Assembly: GCA_036936605.1 (NCBI GenBank)
Contig: JAUPFV010000002.1
Coordinates: 168,587,739 to 168,651,738 of the forward strand
DNA from: Limnanthes douglasii subsp. nivea
Taxonomy: Eukaryota > Streptophyta > Magnoliopsida > Brassicales > Limnanthaceae
Length of the DNA: 64,000 bases
Direction of reading: 5' to 3'
Both the position numbers and the translations under genes were made by a program. Below, piece after piece: positions 11,366 through 24,595 of the stretch. How positions within the stretch are numbered: the stretch's first letter is position 1; each line of letters begins with the position of its first letter. Below the pieces are notes generated by a model that saw only the letters and a program-made list of their open reading frames with translations, was not told the DNA's origin and did no database searches.

Positions 11366-12163
11366 CCACAACTGAGTGATGCTTACCAACAAACTTACTG
11401 TTGATAAATAATTAGTTCATCATCTATTTTTTAATATTTCAGATTTATCACAACGAAATGATGCTTACCAACAAACTTGAGAAATATTAATACTATGACC
11501 AACAATAATTATGATATGACATTTGAAAATACTACTTTGAAAGCTTATGTTAAATTTCTTCAAGATAAGCTTACTATTGGAAGTAAAATAAGTTGAATAA
11601 GACACGCTGAGAATAAAATCATATTACAATTTTCCCTTACACAACTTCAAATGGCTAATGTTCCAGGGCTGCTTAAATACATTTCCATCCAAATTTTCTA
11701 GCGGTATGCATCATGATGTCCTCTATAAATAACTATGCATGGTCCATCTCAGTTTGGAGCTAATTTTCTCGCATCTTTATCTTTTGACCTTTAAAATATT
11801 AAATTCATAACCAAATCATATTCTTTAAAAGATCTAGGTTTAATTTTAAATTGAGTATGCTCTTTGTAAAGCTCTTGTACTGCTATGCACTAACCAGAGC
11901 TTGATGTCATTGTTTTTCAATAAAATGGATAGGAACTTGTCTTCCTTCAATGTTCACTTGCTTTGAATAATTTTGTATCCTATGACCGGGGATGATAGTC
12001 TCTGCTAGAACTGTCATTTCCATCTCCTACACTAATGAAAAAGGAGTTACTCATGTAGCCGACCTGAGAGTTATTATGTAGGTCCACAATACTTTGGTAA
12101 TTTATCACCTTATTTTCGCTTAACTTCCTCGGTCTTTTTCTTTATTCCATCCATATTATTCTA
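11366..12163. other. Non-coding stretch between pol scraps (right copy)
   Basis: Counterpart of 4461-5257, with the same pair of GATGCTTACCAACAA motifs (about 11357-11398 and 11443-11475). No gene seen. Confidence 0.4.
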
Positions 12164-12721
12164 TTTGTCACTTCGACCCACCAATTTGCTTGGGGTAATA
12201 TGAATTCAAAAAAATATTGTTTTATTTTATACCTTATACAAAATATCGTCATCATATCATTTGTGAAATTGAAGCCCACTATCCATCATTAGATTCTCGG
12301 AATCCCATACATAGGTAGAATCTAACTTTGAAAATAAATCATAAATCTTATGAGCCCTCATTTTATATACATCTTTTCCAACTAAATTTATTTCCCATTT
12401 ATCAAATGGACAAGGTATAAAGACTATACTCATTGGATCGTTTGGTAGGTGGCTCATATTAGCATATTTCTGACATATGTTACAACTTTGCATAATAACC
12501 TCGACATCAGATGATAGTTTTGGCCAATAGAAACCTGCAACGCCTGATCACACTTCTGTATCCATAATATGCCCCAATGACACCCTCGTGCGAATCTCTA
12601 AATATGAATATAACCTCGTTTTTATTCAAAAACCTTAGCATCATTCTTGTGTCACTATTTATGTAAAAGACATCATCAAGGATTATATATTTAACATCTC
12701 GTATTCTCAAAATACGAGCCT
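12164..12721 (-). pseudogene. Decayed integrase of element A (right copy)
   Basis: Counterpart of 5258-5815. 12710-12507 is the zinc-finger half and 12493-12257 the core start with WEINLVGK and MMDSGLQFHK. A one-base insertion near 12260 ends the frame earlier than in the left copy. Confidence 0.8.
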
Positions 12722-12849
12722 CAACCTTTTTTCAGGGAGAAATTGATCTATCTAATATAGAAAATAGTTTGCCTCCAATCCTCAACTGTCTCTATTGTTA
12801 GGACCTCGACTTCCTGGTTCTTTGTTCTCTTTAGATGTACTTTATTGGA

Positions 12850-14989
12850 TGATATCTAGTGGATTATCACCTGAAACCACTGGTCTTTGTTAGGAATCTA
12901 AAATTGAATTAGTTATACGAGGTACATGCTCGTATTCTACTCTTTTGAATTTATTTTCCCATTCTTTTAACGTCTCTAGGTAACCTTGCATATTCTCTTC
13001 TTTAGCTTCATATACTCATTCAAATTAAATTACCACCAACTAAGAATCCAGTATTACCCGTATGATCTTTACTCTACATATACTAACCAATTTTAAACCA
13101 ATGAAGATAACCTCATACTCTGATATATTGTTTGTTACTTTAGAATCAAATCTTACCGATTGCATTACTTCTTCATAAAATGGTGCTTTCAAGATGACCA
13201 TAACAACTTCTCCATTAAGACATGACGCTCCATCAACTTATTATATCCATTATGATTTTTTTCCTACTTAGGACTGCATACCTTCGTCACCATAAACTCT
13301 TCCTTTATTGAACTCATTAATAAAATCAACAATTGATTGAGCTTTAATTGTAGTATATGGTTTGTATAAAATATTATACTCTTCCAATTTTACCGAGCAT
13401 GTAAGCCTTCCTAAAGTGCATGATTATTATAGCACACTTGTTAAAGGAAAATAAGATCACAAGATGATGGTATGAATTTGAAAGTAGGGTATCATATTTC
13501 TGGAAGCTACCACCAATACTAAATCCAATTTCTCCAGATCAAAATACTTTTTTTCGGCCTCAATCATGCTTTTACTTACATAGTAGATTGGTATATGCAC
13601 TCTTGCATATTATCTAACCATTACAAAACTTACAGAAAAGTATACATAGATACATACAAGTATAACGGCTCACCTCATTTTAGAGCTTAAAAACTTTCCG
13701 TTGAGGTCGAATACGTTTTCAACACGCGGAAAGCCTTGTCACAATTATCATTCTAGCTGATTTGTTTTCACTCATACAAGTAATTCAAATAAAAAAAGAC
13801 TCTTATCAGAAGGTTTAGAAATAACATTGACAATACTTGTCAAACGACCTGTTAATCTTTGAACTTCTTTGATCGTATTTGGTGACTTCATGTTTAATAG
13901 TGCTTTCAAATATTCTGGTACCATTATTATTAACAATATATACAAGAAAATTTACACTTTGAACTCCAAAAGAATATTTCAAATGACTCAACTTTCCGAT
14001 CCTCGTTGTTGTTTTTAGGATCTTATTGTCTATATAAGCCTTAGTGTTTTCCCTAGTTTATTTTCAAAAATGTGGTTGACTAACCTCTGGTAAGGTTCCC
14101 CTTTATTTTTTAAACCAAAAGGTATAACCTTATATCAATAAAAACCCCTTTCAGTTGAAAAAGTAGTGTTTTTTATTCATCGTTATAATGCATTGGAATT
14201 TGATTGTATCCTAAATATGCATCCATAAATGACAAAGAAATAACGACCCTATAAAAAGTCTACTAACTAGTCAATACGAGGCAAAATAAAAACATCATTT
14301 GAGCATGCTTTATTGAGATTAGTGAATTATACACGCATTATCCATTGAGCGTTCTTGTTCTTAACTAATACTAGATTAGAGACTCGGGTCAGATATCTTG
14401 ACTCTCAGATATATCTCAAGTTTAAAAGTTTCTCCATCTCTTTAACAATGACTTCTTCTTTCTCAGGAGAAAAAACTCTAATTTTTAATATTTCGACCTC
14501 ATTATTTTATCAATTAATAGTTCATGTCAGATAACACATGAGCTAACCCCAGAAACATCACTAGTAATCTAAGAAAAAACATATGAATTCATTTTTAACA
14601 AATCTATCAACTTAATCTTGAAATCTTGATTTAAAAAAAATTCCCAATCTAGATTATCTGTTTAACTCCTATCACTTCTTCAATATTTCTATCTAACGAC
14701 TTTTCGTGTTGAATATCTTTCATGGGCCATCAACGTCTTTTTCAAATTTACAATTCCCATCCAATTGACGACCCTCCTTCGTATTCTTTAATTTCAATTG
14801 TGTTACTTTCTCAAGATCTAATGATATTATGTAACAACCCCTCGATATCCTTTGGCTACCTCTGACTATTCCAACTAGATTTCCCATATAGTATTTAAGT
14901 CATTGCCTAAATGTACATGATGATTCCTTCATATTATGTAGTCATGGTATTCCCATAATCACATTATATGAACTATGTACATTACAAAT
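12850..14989 (-). pseudogene. RNase H, RT and protease end of minus-strand element A'
   Basis: Minus strand from 14989. The protease C-terminus contains YNVIMGIPWLHNMKESS (about 14950-14880), matching YNAILGRSWLSRMHAV of element D. RT follows (about 14480-13780), with the palm region near 14230 reading like FMDAYLGYNQI. The catalytic YIDD box near 14040 now reads YIDN. RNase H runs over 13750-12850, with EYNILYKPYTTIKAQSIV at the 13334 duplication edge. Element B is inserted at 14989/25311 inside the protease. The part above 13334 is single copy. Confidence 0.72.
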
Positions 14990-15364
14990 TGATGAGTCCG
15001 GAATTTGTTGTCACTCTTTATGAGAACCGGACAGGGGTCATCCGGACAACATCCACCGACTGAACCATCCCGACTGAACTAATGTACTAAAAACTTGATC
15101 ACTTCATGACTAAGCTAATTATCTACCTGCTTAAAACTAATGGGTCTTTGAACTCGACCCGAATCCATAAGTAAACCCGAAAGCACATGTGGCCCACAAT
15201 TAAGGGTATAAATACCCAACCACTTTCATTTAATGAGGGTAATGAAAATTAAATACCACCAGGCAGCTCAATTCTCCCTCTACACTCTATCCAAACATTA
15301 AATACCTTCAAAATACCACAAAACTCTAGACAAAATTACCCTCAAACGAAAATAAACCTCACCA
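14990..15364 (+). repeat. 5' LTR of element B
   Basis: Begins TGATGAGTCCGG and ends CCTCACCA. A TATA box (TATAAATA, 15207-15214) lies inside GGGTATAAATACCC and should drive the gag-pol transcript. U3 holds several CCGGAC motifs (about 15028-15057). The matching 3' LTR fixes both ends to the base. Confidence 0.95.
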
Positions 15365-15367
15365 AAT

Positions 15368-15384
15368 TGGCAACCACAGTGGGA
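15368..15384 (+). other. Primer binding site of element B
   Basis: TGGCAACCACAGTGGGA starts three bases after the LTR. TGG pairs with the universal CCA end of a tRNA, and position and spacing are as expected. I do not assign the tRNA species. Confidence 0.75.
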
Positions 15385-15437
15385 AGACGACGGTGCCTGA
15401 ATCTAGCATTCAAAACCATCAAGAAAAACCAGTTCGG

Positions 15438-17252
15438 ATGAATCCGGACGTGCAGGAAGTACCACCAGCTTTGGTCTAAGTGGTGGGAGAAAATGATGAA
15501 TATACCATTGAGGAGCGAGATATGTTAAAAGTTGAAATAAAAGCTCTGAGGACTGTCAAGAGGGCAGAGATGGGAACAAAAGAGAAGTCTAAGGCGTCAG
15601 TAGCTCATCATACTGACAATCCAAGGGAGAATGAGCCCTCAAAAACCCATGTGAGCACGAACAAGACTCATGCTAGCTCGAAAAAGTCTCACCGGTCTAA
15701 ACCGATGGAGAGCTCTGATTCAGACTCAGAATCTTCCAGCAGCTACTCGGGCAAAGATGGAGTCGAAGATCCCTGTCATCCAGTAGTGATGAAGGCCGTT
15801 CGAAAAAGAAACAAAAGTTAGTAAAAAAATACTCAAGAAAAAGTGATAAGCATGGAAAGTTAAATAGGCATATAGGCAAAGGATCGTCTCATAGCCGGAG
15901 ACACGTAGATCCTTTTGCCTTCCATGATGAACCAGGTATCTTTGCAACTCCTAATGAGGATACCGTTTTCAGTCGTGGCCGGAATTGGAGACAATCTCCA
16001 TTGTATTCCAAGATCCTGTCCGGAAACCTTCCTAAGAGGTTTGACAGTACAAAAATGGAAAAATACGATGGCAATAAAGACCCTGATAACAACTTGGAAC
16101 AGTTCAAAAATTTCATGATGAATTTTGATGATGACGACAAGTTGCTTTGTAGAACATTCTCCCAATCATTTACGGGGAGTGCTCTGAAGTGGTACAACAG
16201 TTTGCCACAAGGCTGCATTAGAAATTTCGATACTTTTTCGGTGGCTTTTCGAAGACAGTTTGTTGGAAGTAAGGAGGTTAAGGGCAATGGAGACACGATT
16301 ATCCATTGTGCCCAAGAACCAAACGAATCTCTAAAAAAATACATAAGTCTCTTTGTAAACACCAAAAATGGGTTGGCTGATTGCTTTGAACAAGTAGCAA
16401 TAGCTTCTCTAAGGCAGGGCTTAAACCCTAGAAAACTGGCTGATTCAGTAACCAGAAAAAAGTCCATGACATGGGGAGGTTTACGGAATCATGTCGTAAA
16501 GCAGATTAATGTAGATCAAACAAAGAAAACTAGGGTGCACATGCCGGCGAGGTCTGCTTCGGCTGCACCGAATCCAAACCAAAACCAGTCCGGGAACAAG
16601 GCTAGGGAGGCCGGGGAGAGTCATAACAGAGCCAAAGCTCAGTCTCAGCCAGCTGCTCCGGCTGAGAGTCAACAAACTAGAAATAAACGAGGGCCTTGGG
16701 TTCAACCGGAGTGGTTTTGCAGAATTAAAAGAAAACGTAGCCACCATTTATGACAAAACAAAAGATGAAGTATATTATAGAAGGTCGGCTGCGTTACAGT
16801 CTCCTAGGGAGAGCCGCAACAATTGTTTCTGCCAGTATCACAATGATACTGGCCATACCACTGAGGATTGTATTGCTTTGAAGCAAGAAGTCCAGAATTT
16901 GATTGAAAGAGAAAAGTTGGGAGCATATGTTAAAAGAAGAGGAGGAAATAGGCCTGATAACGCTCATCGGGCTGGTCCAAACAATGCAGGCACATCGGCT
17001 CTGGAAGGGGCTATGGTGATAATCGAGAGGTTCGATGTAGAGTCAGAATACTTGGACCCTGATCCGACCCAAAATAGAGTGGGTGTTATCACAGAACATT
17101 GCAAGTCGGTGTCCGAACTTATCAACTTTTATGAGTCACTCACAATTTTTGGAGGAGACACCATGTCAGCACCAATTGATTCTTCAAGAAAGAGGCATGT
17201 TCATACTTTAGCTACCCAACTGGAAGGAGGCATGACTTCCTATCAATCGTAG
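15438..17252 (+). pseudogene. gag of element B, broken
   Basis: An ATG at 15438 opens MNPDVQEVPPALV, then an in-frame TAA (15477). The same frame continues to 15821 with a serine/acid-rich stretch. After a frameshift, 16001-16753 carries the gag core (NNLEQFKNFMMNFDDDDK, WYNSLPQGCI, FRRQFVGSK). After another shift, about 16800-17252 has the C-terminal YHND-GH knuckle-like region and CIALKQEVQNLIE. Gag proteins assemble the cytoplasmic particle that packages the RNA. The element D copy (56232-58131) is the best comparison. At least two frameshifts and one stop disable it. Confidence 0.85.
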
Positions 17253-19865
17253 ATTCCGTTTCCCTTCATTGTTTTCGATGAGGATGACTTGAGGGATATA
17301 GCTGGTCCTCATGAAGATGTTGTTGTCATAAGAGCATCCATCGGGGGCAATGACATAAGACGAATTTTGGTGGACACCGGAAGTTCAACCAATATTCTCT
17401 TTTTAACTTCCTACAAAAAAAAAATGAAGAATCCAGAAATAATTCAGCATTCGAACAAGTCAATTGTGGGTTTCACCGGAAGCTCATCAGATGTGATCGG
17501 GGAGTTCGATGAGGAGGTTTTGTTGGGCAAAGGCCTTTTTAAAAAGATGGTTAGAATACTGTTCATCGTGGTGGATTGTCCCAATTGTTATAATGCTATT
17601 CTGGGGAGGTCTTGGGTCTCTAGGATGCATGCAGTGGCCTCAACAATCCACCAATGTTTGAAATATGATGTGCAAGGACAAGTGGGAGTTGTTCGGAGCA
17701 GACAAAAGGTAGCAAGAGAGTGTTATGCAACATCACTGGCTCCTCGGACGTTGGGGGCAGTTCGGATAAATGAGGAATAGGAGTTTGAGGGGCTTTCTGA
17801 GGGAGAGGGTGAAATTGATGACCCCAGAGTGACCCCTAGAGTTTTAATACCGATTGAAGAAGTTGAAACACATTCTTTGACTGAAGGAAAAAATGTCAAG
17901 ATAGGGTCCAAGATGACATCGGAATTAAAGGGTAAAATGTTAAGTTCCTGAAAGACCATCATCATGTTTTTGCTTGGTGCGATACTGATGTTACCGGAGT
18001 ACCAGCATATATTATATCAAACCAACTATCCATCCGAAGAGATATTGCACTTGTGATACAAAAAATAAGAGCTTTTTCTAAGGAAAAGGCTGATGTCATA
18101 GTTCAAGAGGTCGACCGGCTTACTAAAATGGGGCACATAAAGGAGTCTCAGTACCCTTTGTGGACAGCCAATCCGGTATTGGTAAAAAAGAAAAATGGCA
18201 AGTGGCGTATGTGTATCGATTTTACAGATCTCAAGAGAGCTTGCCCAAAGGATTTATACCCAGTCCTCCGGATTGATCAGTTGGTGGATTCCACATCTGG
18301 AAACAAGCTGCTATCTTTTATGGATGCTTTCTCCGGGTATAATCAGATTCAAGTGGATCCGAAGGATCAGGAGCATAATACGTTTGTTACTGATAGGGGC
18401 CTTCATTGTTACAAAGTGATGCCATTTGGGTTAAAAAATGTTGGGGCTACTTATCAAAGGTTGGTAAACAAGGCTTTTGCTGATCAAATTGGAAGAAACA
18501 TGGAAGTTTACATTGACGACATGATGGTGAAAAGTGTGGACGAAGAACTACACTTGTCAGATCTCCAAGAAACTTTTGCTAACTTAGTGAAAGTAAATTT
18601 GAAATTAAACCTAGAAAACTGTGTGTTTGGAGTGCAGCCCGATAAATTCATGGGGTATGTAATAAGTGAGCAAGGGATACAACCTGATATGGATCAGCTT
18701 AATGCTTTACTGCAAATGGAGCCTCCTCGGAATGTTAAGGAAGTACAATGATTGACTGGTACGTTGGTTGCATTAAATTGATTCATTTCAAGGTCTTCGG
18801 ACAAGTGTGCCCCGTTTTTTCAAACTTTGAAAGGTGCAAAGGACTTTGATTGGTCCTCACAGTGTGACGAGGCCTTCGATGAAATCAAAAAGCATTTGTC
18901 CTCCACCAAGACTTTGTTTAAACCCGTTGATGAAGAGACTCTTTTCATATACTTGGCAGTCTCTAGTTGTGCCATAAGTGCAGTATTGGTTTCGGAGGTC
19001 GATAATTATCCCCGTCCGTATATTACATTAGCAAGAGTTTGATTGATGCAGAAAAACGCTATTTGAAGCTTGAAAAATTAGCACTAGCCTTGGTGATTGC
19101 TGCGAGGAAGATGAGACCTTATTTTCAGGCTCATCCCATTATTTTCCGGACGTCTTTTCCCTTAAAAATGTTCTCCAAAAGGCCGATATTTCAAGTAGAA
19201 TGACTAAGTGGTCAGTGGAATTGGGAGACTACGATATTGATTTTGCCCCTCGGACAGCAGTCAAAGCCCAAGCAGTGGCAGATTTCTTAGTTGAATTTCA
19301 CTCAGATAGGGATATTAAGCAAACAACTGGTGTGAAAGACAAAAACGTCTGGGTCATCCGGACTGATGGTGGATCAAGTACCATGGGATGTGGTGCAGGG
19401 GTATGTTTGACCTCTCCGTACGGTGACAGAATGTACCAAGCTATAGGTTTTGCTTTCAGGGCTTCTAACAATGAGTCCGAATATGAAGCTGCTATAGCTG
19501 GTTTGAAATTAGCTCTAATGTGTTGAGCCAAAAGGGTCAAGTTAATGAGCGATTCTCAGCTTCTTATCCATCATCCACAAGGTCAATCCGAAGCCAAAAA
19601 GGAGCAACTAGTTAAATACCTAATTATTCTCAAAGAAGTGGCACTTAATTTCAAGAGCATCATCTATGAACACATACCTCGAACAGAAAATATACTAGCA
19701 GACTCATTGGCAACCATAGCCTATACTGAGTCCTACCTTTGGATTCATGTGCTAGAGTGCCCATCCATTCAAGTCAATCCGGATAAGGAAGAAGAAAGTT
19801 TAAATATACAGAAACATCCTCAAGATTAGAGATTTCCTCTCTTTTAATATCTCTCAGATGGCATC
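17253..19865 (+). pseudogene. Protease, reverse transcriptase and dual RNase H of element B, broken
   Basis: Protease at 17289-17780 has the active site LVDTGSSTNILF and the flap-side YNAILGRSW. RT at 18053-18751 is well kept, with WRMCIDF, FSGYNQIQVDP, MPFGLKN and the catalytic YIDDMM. Two in-frame TGA codons (18749, 18779) replace CGA arginines seen in element D, the signature of 5-methylcytosine decay. The first RNase H spans about 18800-19300. The second, archaeal-type RNase H follows (IRTDGGSSTMG, NNESEYEAAIAG, LLMSDSQLL-like, 19350-19700), with a TGA at 19524. The second domain is the hallmark of the Tat clade. Confidence 0.88.
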
Positions 19866-21063
19866 TTGCCTCCGGAAAAATCAATAGCAAGAAAAGTAAA
19901 GTACAAGGCTCGTGGTTTTATCATCCTAAGAGATATTCTTTATAAGAAGTCTTATAGTAAACCTCTCTTACGATGTTTGGGGGTCGACGAGTCTCAAATA
20001 GTGCTCTCCAAGTTACATGATGGTGATGGATCAGCTCACTGTGGATTCAGGGCTCTAACAAGAAGAGTTTTGTTAGCTGGGTACTATTGGCCCTCCATAA
20101 TGCAAGATACTAGGGAGTTGGTAATAAAGTGTGACCCATGCCAGAGATATAGCAATGAAATTCATATCCCAGCCATCCCTTTAGAGTCAATTTCTGAGCC
20201 AATACCTTTTGCTCTATGGGGGTTGGATTTAGTGGGACCTCTACCCATGGCATCCGGGAGGCGCAAAACTATAATCGTTGCTATTGATTACTTTTCAAAG
20301 TGGATCGAAGCAGCTCAATTGGCGGGTACAACATCAAAAGCTGTTATAAAATTCATTTTATCCAATATCTGTTGCAGATTTGTAATTCCACAAAAGATAA
20401 CAACAGACAATGGACCACAGTTCGACAACATGGAAATGGAGAGTTTCTGCGCCTCTAGAGGTATACAGCATTGTTTCTCTTCCTCTTTCCACCCACAAGC
20501 AAATGGTTAGGTCGAAGTGGCCAATAGGACAATACTGTCCGGTCTGAAGAAGAATTTAGAAGGGACTGCTGGAAAATGGCCTAGTTATTTGCAAGAAGTT
20601 TTGTGGGCTTACCGGACCACTCCCGGGGCTGCAACACAAGAGTCTCCCTTTGCCTTAGTATATGGGGTGGATGCCATAGCTCCCATTGAAGCTACTCTCC
20701 CTTCATTTCGAGTTCGTAATTTTTCCGAACACACTAACGAGGTGGAAATCAGAGGCCAGCTTGACTCAATAGAAGAAAGAAGAGTTAAGGCTCACCTTAG
20801 AGCTGCACACTATCAAGGTTTGATGAGAAGCAGTTTTGCTTCTAAAGTAAAGAGAAGGGATTTTCAGCCAGGGGATAAGGTATTGAGAAACGTTTTCCTA
20901 CATACTAAAGAGAAGCAGTTCGGTAAGTTGACTCCAACTTGGGAAGGACCCTATGTGGTCATTTAAAAGCTTAAGCCTGGGACATATCGGCTCCAAGACA
21001 AAGATTGAAGGATTTGGAATCACCCCTAGAACATTGAACACCTCCGGTTGTATTTGGAATAGA
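19866..21063 (+). pseudogene. Integrase of element B, one nonsense break plus C-terminal decay
   Basis: The zinc finger (HDGDGSAHCGFRALTRRV, then CDPCQRYSNE) is followed by the catalytic core with D in GLDLVG, D in TTDNGPQF and E in VEVANRT, the DD35E triad. Codon 20508-20510 is TAG where relatives have CAG (NGQVE), a C-to-T change. The frame then runs to 20966 and a further stop, with the GPY/F-type module (LTPTWEGPYVV) and the C-terminal NIEHLRLYLE ending at 21063. The enzyme would insert the element cDNA into the nucleus. Confidence 0.88.
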
Positions 21064-21439
21064 AACTATGTAAATATTTACTTGTTTAACAGTTCATGTA
21101 AATATTTGGGGGCATACTCTTTCCTACCCTGGTGGCGCGGGGAGGTTTTAATGAGGTGTCTGGGAATTTTTAAAATTTGATACCTTCTTAAAAGATTCGG
21201 AGTATTTCAATTAAAAGCTTTCTCTGAAATTTTTTATCAATAGCAAACCGGATTAAATTGGTGGAGTGATGACTACTTAAACATTGGTCATCGGAGAATT
21301 TAAACACTCTCACTTTACTTTAAAATACTTGTGAAATAACTATGGGTTGTTTAAACATTAGCCACCAAAAGTAAAAACATATCATGAAACGATGCAGGAG
21401 TTATGCAAAATAAAACTACTCATTAAAACATACGAAATG

Positions 21440-21535
21440 CCTTGGCCGTCCAAGGACGTTGAATTGTCAAAATAAGAAAGGTTTATCTGGATAAGGACTG
21501 GACACGGTTACAAAAAATGCCTTGGCCATCCAAGG
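21440..21535. promoter_or_regulatory. Twin palindromes between convergent pol and aORF (element B)
   Basis: CCTTGG-CCGT-CCAAGG at 21440-21455 and CCTTGG-CCAT-CCAAGG at 21520-21535, 80 bases apart. Arms are identical to those in elements C, D and F, while the loops differ (AAGG in C and D, TTATA in F). They sit between the pol stop (21063) and the aORF stop (21579). A hairpin in both transcripts is possible. Role unknown; 3' end formation of convergent transcripts is a guess. Confidence 0.6.
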
Positions 21536-21578
21536 ACTTTGGTTCAATCACAACAAAATTAAAAAGATAACTAATACT

Positions 21579-24497
21579 TTAAGACTGAGCCTTTGAAGAG
21601 GGCTCAGCCTCACTTGGCTTTTTCTTATTTAGGTCATCATTCAGACTCTCCCCGGTCTCTTCTTCTTCATCACTGGTGTCCTCACTAGAGTAGTTATACT
21701 TATCGCCAACAGACATGGTATGATGAGGAATATCTTCGTACTCCACAAATTGCCATAAATCCCCCAAGGTCTTCTTCAGAATTTTTTCATTAAATAGTAG
21801 AACCATATCTGACCTAACCTCAGCATACCTTGCCTCCTGAGAATCTATCACCTCATTGGTGTAAGCATCCATCCTAGCCTGGATTGTTTTCTCCTGATCC
21901 CTCAACAAGTCAGCCTTTTCTTGCTCAGCCTTGGACACCTTATTCTCCAGAGAGATCTTGTCATTAGTTAAGGCCTGAATGGTGCTATCTTTGGCCTTCA
22001 CCTCCTCTTTTGATGACATGAGGTCTCTTTCCAGGACGGATTGTTTTAGTTGGAGTTCTTTGAAAACTCCTTCCGAAGTGGCTAACCTGTTGGCCAAGTC
22101 CTCCTAGCGTTTCTTCAACTCCTCATTCTCTTTCCTCAATGTCTCAGTATTTTGGTTGGCACTAAGAAGATCGTTAGATAGTTCTCTTTGTCAGAATTAA
22201 GGGTGTTGATGATGGCTGACTGATTGCGTAATTGCTTTTCCAAAATAAGCACTGGCTGGACATTGCTTAGAATGGAGTGAGCAATGGCATCCCTTTCACT
22301 TGGAACAGAAAAAGACTTACCTTTGAATGTGACGGTGTTCGAAGAACTGAGAGGGAGGTAGGGCCCAGCAAAATCGTCTTTGGGGAGGTTTTCAAAATAA
22401 ATATCAATCCTCTCAAGCCCGATGATGTCGACACCATCAATACTAATACCCCCTCCTCCAACCTCTTCGGTTCGAAAGTCACCAGGGATCTCTACTGCTC
22501 TCGTAGGATAAGTAGGGTCAACGGGAGGTAGCGGCTCCGGATCCCGGAGAGAAACCTCATCTCCTTTGGAAGTTTTCTTTCTCTTGGCGTCCCGGCCTCC
22601 ACCTTCTGCTCCTCGTTTTTTGTCCTTTTTAGGACCTTTTGAGGCTTTGAAGACCCAACAGCTTCCTTGGTGCTCTCGTGTTCCACCACCTGTAGTAAGG
22701 CATCATCGATTTGCCCTTGACCTTGTCCCTCGGGATTTGTTGGGTTAGCTTCTTCCACCTCAGTAAGATTGGACTCTGCCACACCTCGCCGCCACACCTC
22801 GCCCGGCCTTGGTCTTTTTGCCTTTCATCTTGCTTGGGGCTTTAGCTCTGCTTGGCAAGGTCAATTTTCCGACCGGAGGATCACTCCCGAAGGGGGTGGA
22901 GTAGTTAATTCCTCCCAAGACAGATCCCTCCGGTCCGTTGTATTCCACAGATAAGATCTGGCTAATTTGCCTCCGGTAAAGCAGTTGTGGAAGCGGTTTT
23001 CCCATTTTTCAACTGTCCAAGCATTCAGCTTGGCACAAGTAGTCTGCCCAGCCTCTAGGTAATCGTTGAAATCCTTGGGCAGCACTACCAAAAAGCAAAA
23101 GGAAAAAGAGTTAGATAAAAAAAATTAAGTAAAAGTAGAAGTATCTGGTGAGATTATTACCATCACTCCGCCATCTGCTGGTGAGCATGCTTGGGTTGAC
23201 ACCAGCTTTAATTTTCTTCCCATTCTCCCAAGCACCGCTGACGAACATAAATTGAGTCTTCCATCATTTCTCCGACTCAAGCAAGTCATCCACTACCTTG
23301 TAATTGTCACCCATGTTGAAGTGATAGAAAGGGATGACATGATTTCTGTAGAGGCTTGCCACAACAGCAAATTGCTCCATCGGAAGAGGAATTCCGAAGA
23401 GCCTTGAGGCCATAATACATGCCATAAGGGTGAACCATGCATTAGGACTTAGCTGGCTTGGACAAAGCTTAATCAGATGGAGATATCTGATTATTTCTGG
23501 GTCCAAGGGAAACCTAAGTCCCCATTTGAATAGCTCAGTATATAAGATAATTTCGTTGAGCTTACAATCCATGGGCGTCTCCGGATTGATTGGGATCCTT
23601 ACTTTGACATTCTCTGGAATACCCCACTTTGTCCTTATCCCGCTAAAATCAGCTGTGTGAATGAAAGCGTACTTGATTTTCTGCATGGCCAGCAAGTATT
23701 TAACGTTTACCTTGTGAAAACAAGGCCCCACCTTTCCCACAAGGCACTCCGGCAGGTCCGGGTGCTTTAAAAATACTTTTTCCTTGCCTTTTCTCTACCT
23801 AGCTATGGCAGTTTCACTTGTTTGCCCGGAGAAGTCAGTCTCGAAAGGGGCTTCTTCAATGCTATCCTCCATTATATCCTCCATTACCATGGAGAGGTTG
23901 TCAGCTGTCTTAGGAAAAGAGGGGCTGGTGATTGGCTCAGTAGGCCCTTCGGATTGTTGAGCATCCTTTTCCTCTTGGGGTCTAGAGTCTGGTTGGGGCT
24001 CGGACCCGGAGGTCTTTTTTCGAATACTTGAGCTAGTTGCCTCCGGTCCGGACAACTTGTCCTTGGAATTTTTGATGGGTGCTTCTGACCCTGTGGTTTT
24101 ACTTTTTGCCACGGATTTCGAAGGCGTGGATTTTGGTTTAGGCTGTGTGCCAGCAGCCTGCCCTTTAACCAGATGACCCTTTCGTCTATCTACCAGCTTC
24201 TCCGGGGAGATATCAGCATCTGACTATCTACCCTGGTTCAACAACAGGCTCTGACTCCTGGACCGATGAGCCCGAAACGATTGGTGAAAGGTTGGACTGG
24301 AACAGCCTCCTAGGTTTAGCACTCTTAGTTGAAGAAGAACCCCGATCAGGCTCTGAGCTTGGTGTTTCTGGTTTATTAACAGGGGAAACAGGGAGGACTG
24401 CAGCGATGCGCCTTTCTCGTTCAACCTTTTGAGCCTTTTCCAACTCTGACAAATTGAGCCACCCACCTTTTACCAAACCGTTTCTTGCTGTGAACAT
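21579..24497 (-). pseudogene. Antisense extra ORF (aORF) of element B, broken
   Basis: Exon 1 is 24497-23161 (minus), from ATG (MFTAR start). It has a serine/proline-rich N-terminal part, then a conserved domain (23740-23264) with WGIPENVKVRIP, WGLRFPLDPEI and LCPSQLSPNAWFTL. These fit the 'putative gypsy type transposon' (Transposase_28-like) family. A GT-AG intron follows (23160-23085). Exon 2 starts LPKDFNDYL, with WENRFHN, then basic KMKGKKTK-like stretches, a coiled coil (22097-21780) and an acidic tail ending SSKAQS. Frameshifts at about 24230, 23790, 22860 and 22490 break it. The function of these proteins is not established; coiled coil and basic patches suggest a nucleic-acid-associated protein. 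Confidence 0.8.
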
Positions 24498-24595
24498 AAA
24501 CTCACACCGAAAGAAAGGTTTTTTGAGAGGTGAAAGCTTTGGTGTTTGAGAGATTAGAGATAATGAAGATAATGAAATAGTGAGAAGTGAACTGA

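Larger units (their letters stand above)
6428..13333. repeat. Right, complete copy of the 6.9 kb tandem duplication
   Basis: The full repeat unit of about 6906 bases. It begins inside an antisense ORF fragment of one Tat element and ends inside the RNase H domain of another, so neither end matches an LTR or a transposon end. This points to a segmental duplication and not to element insertion. The right edge is continuous with the ancestral pol reading frame at 13334. Small indels and substitutions separate the copies, so the duplication is not brand new unless it is an assembly artefact. Confidence 0.92.

Noticed and set aside
15889..16467. 192-codon minus-strand frame opposite element B gag
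   Set aside because: A mirror frame of the gag coding sequence with no independent similarity. The same kind of shadow appears opposite gag in element D and opposite gag in element H (61800-61309).
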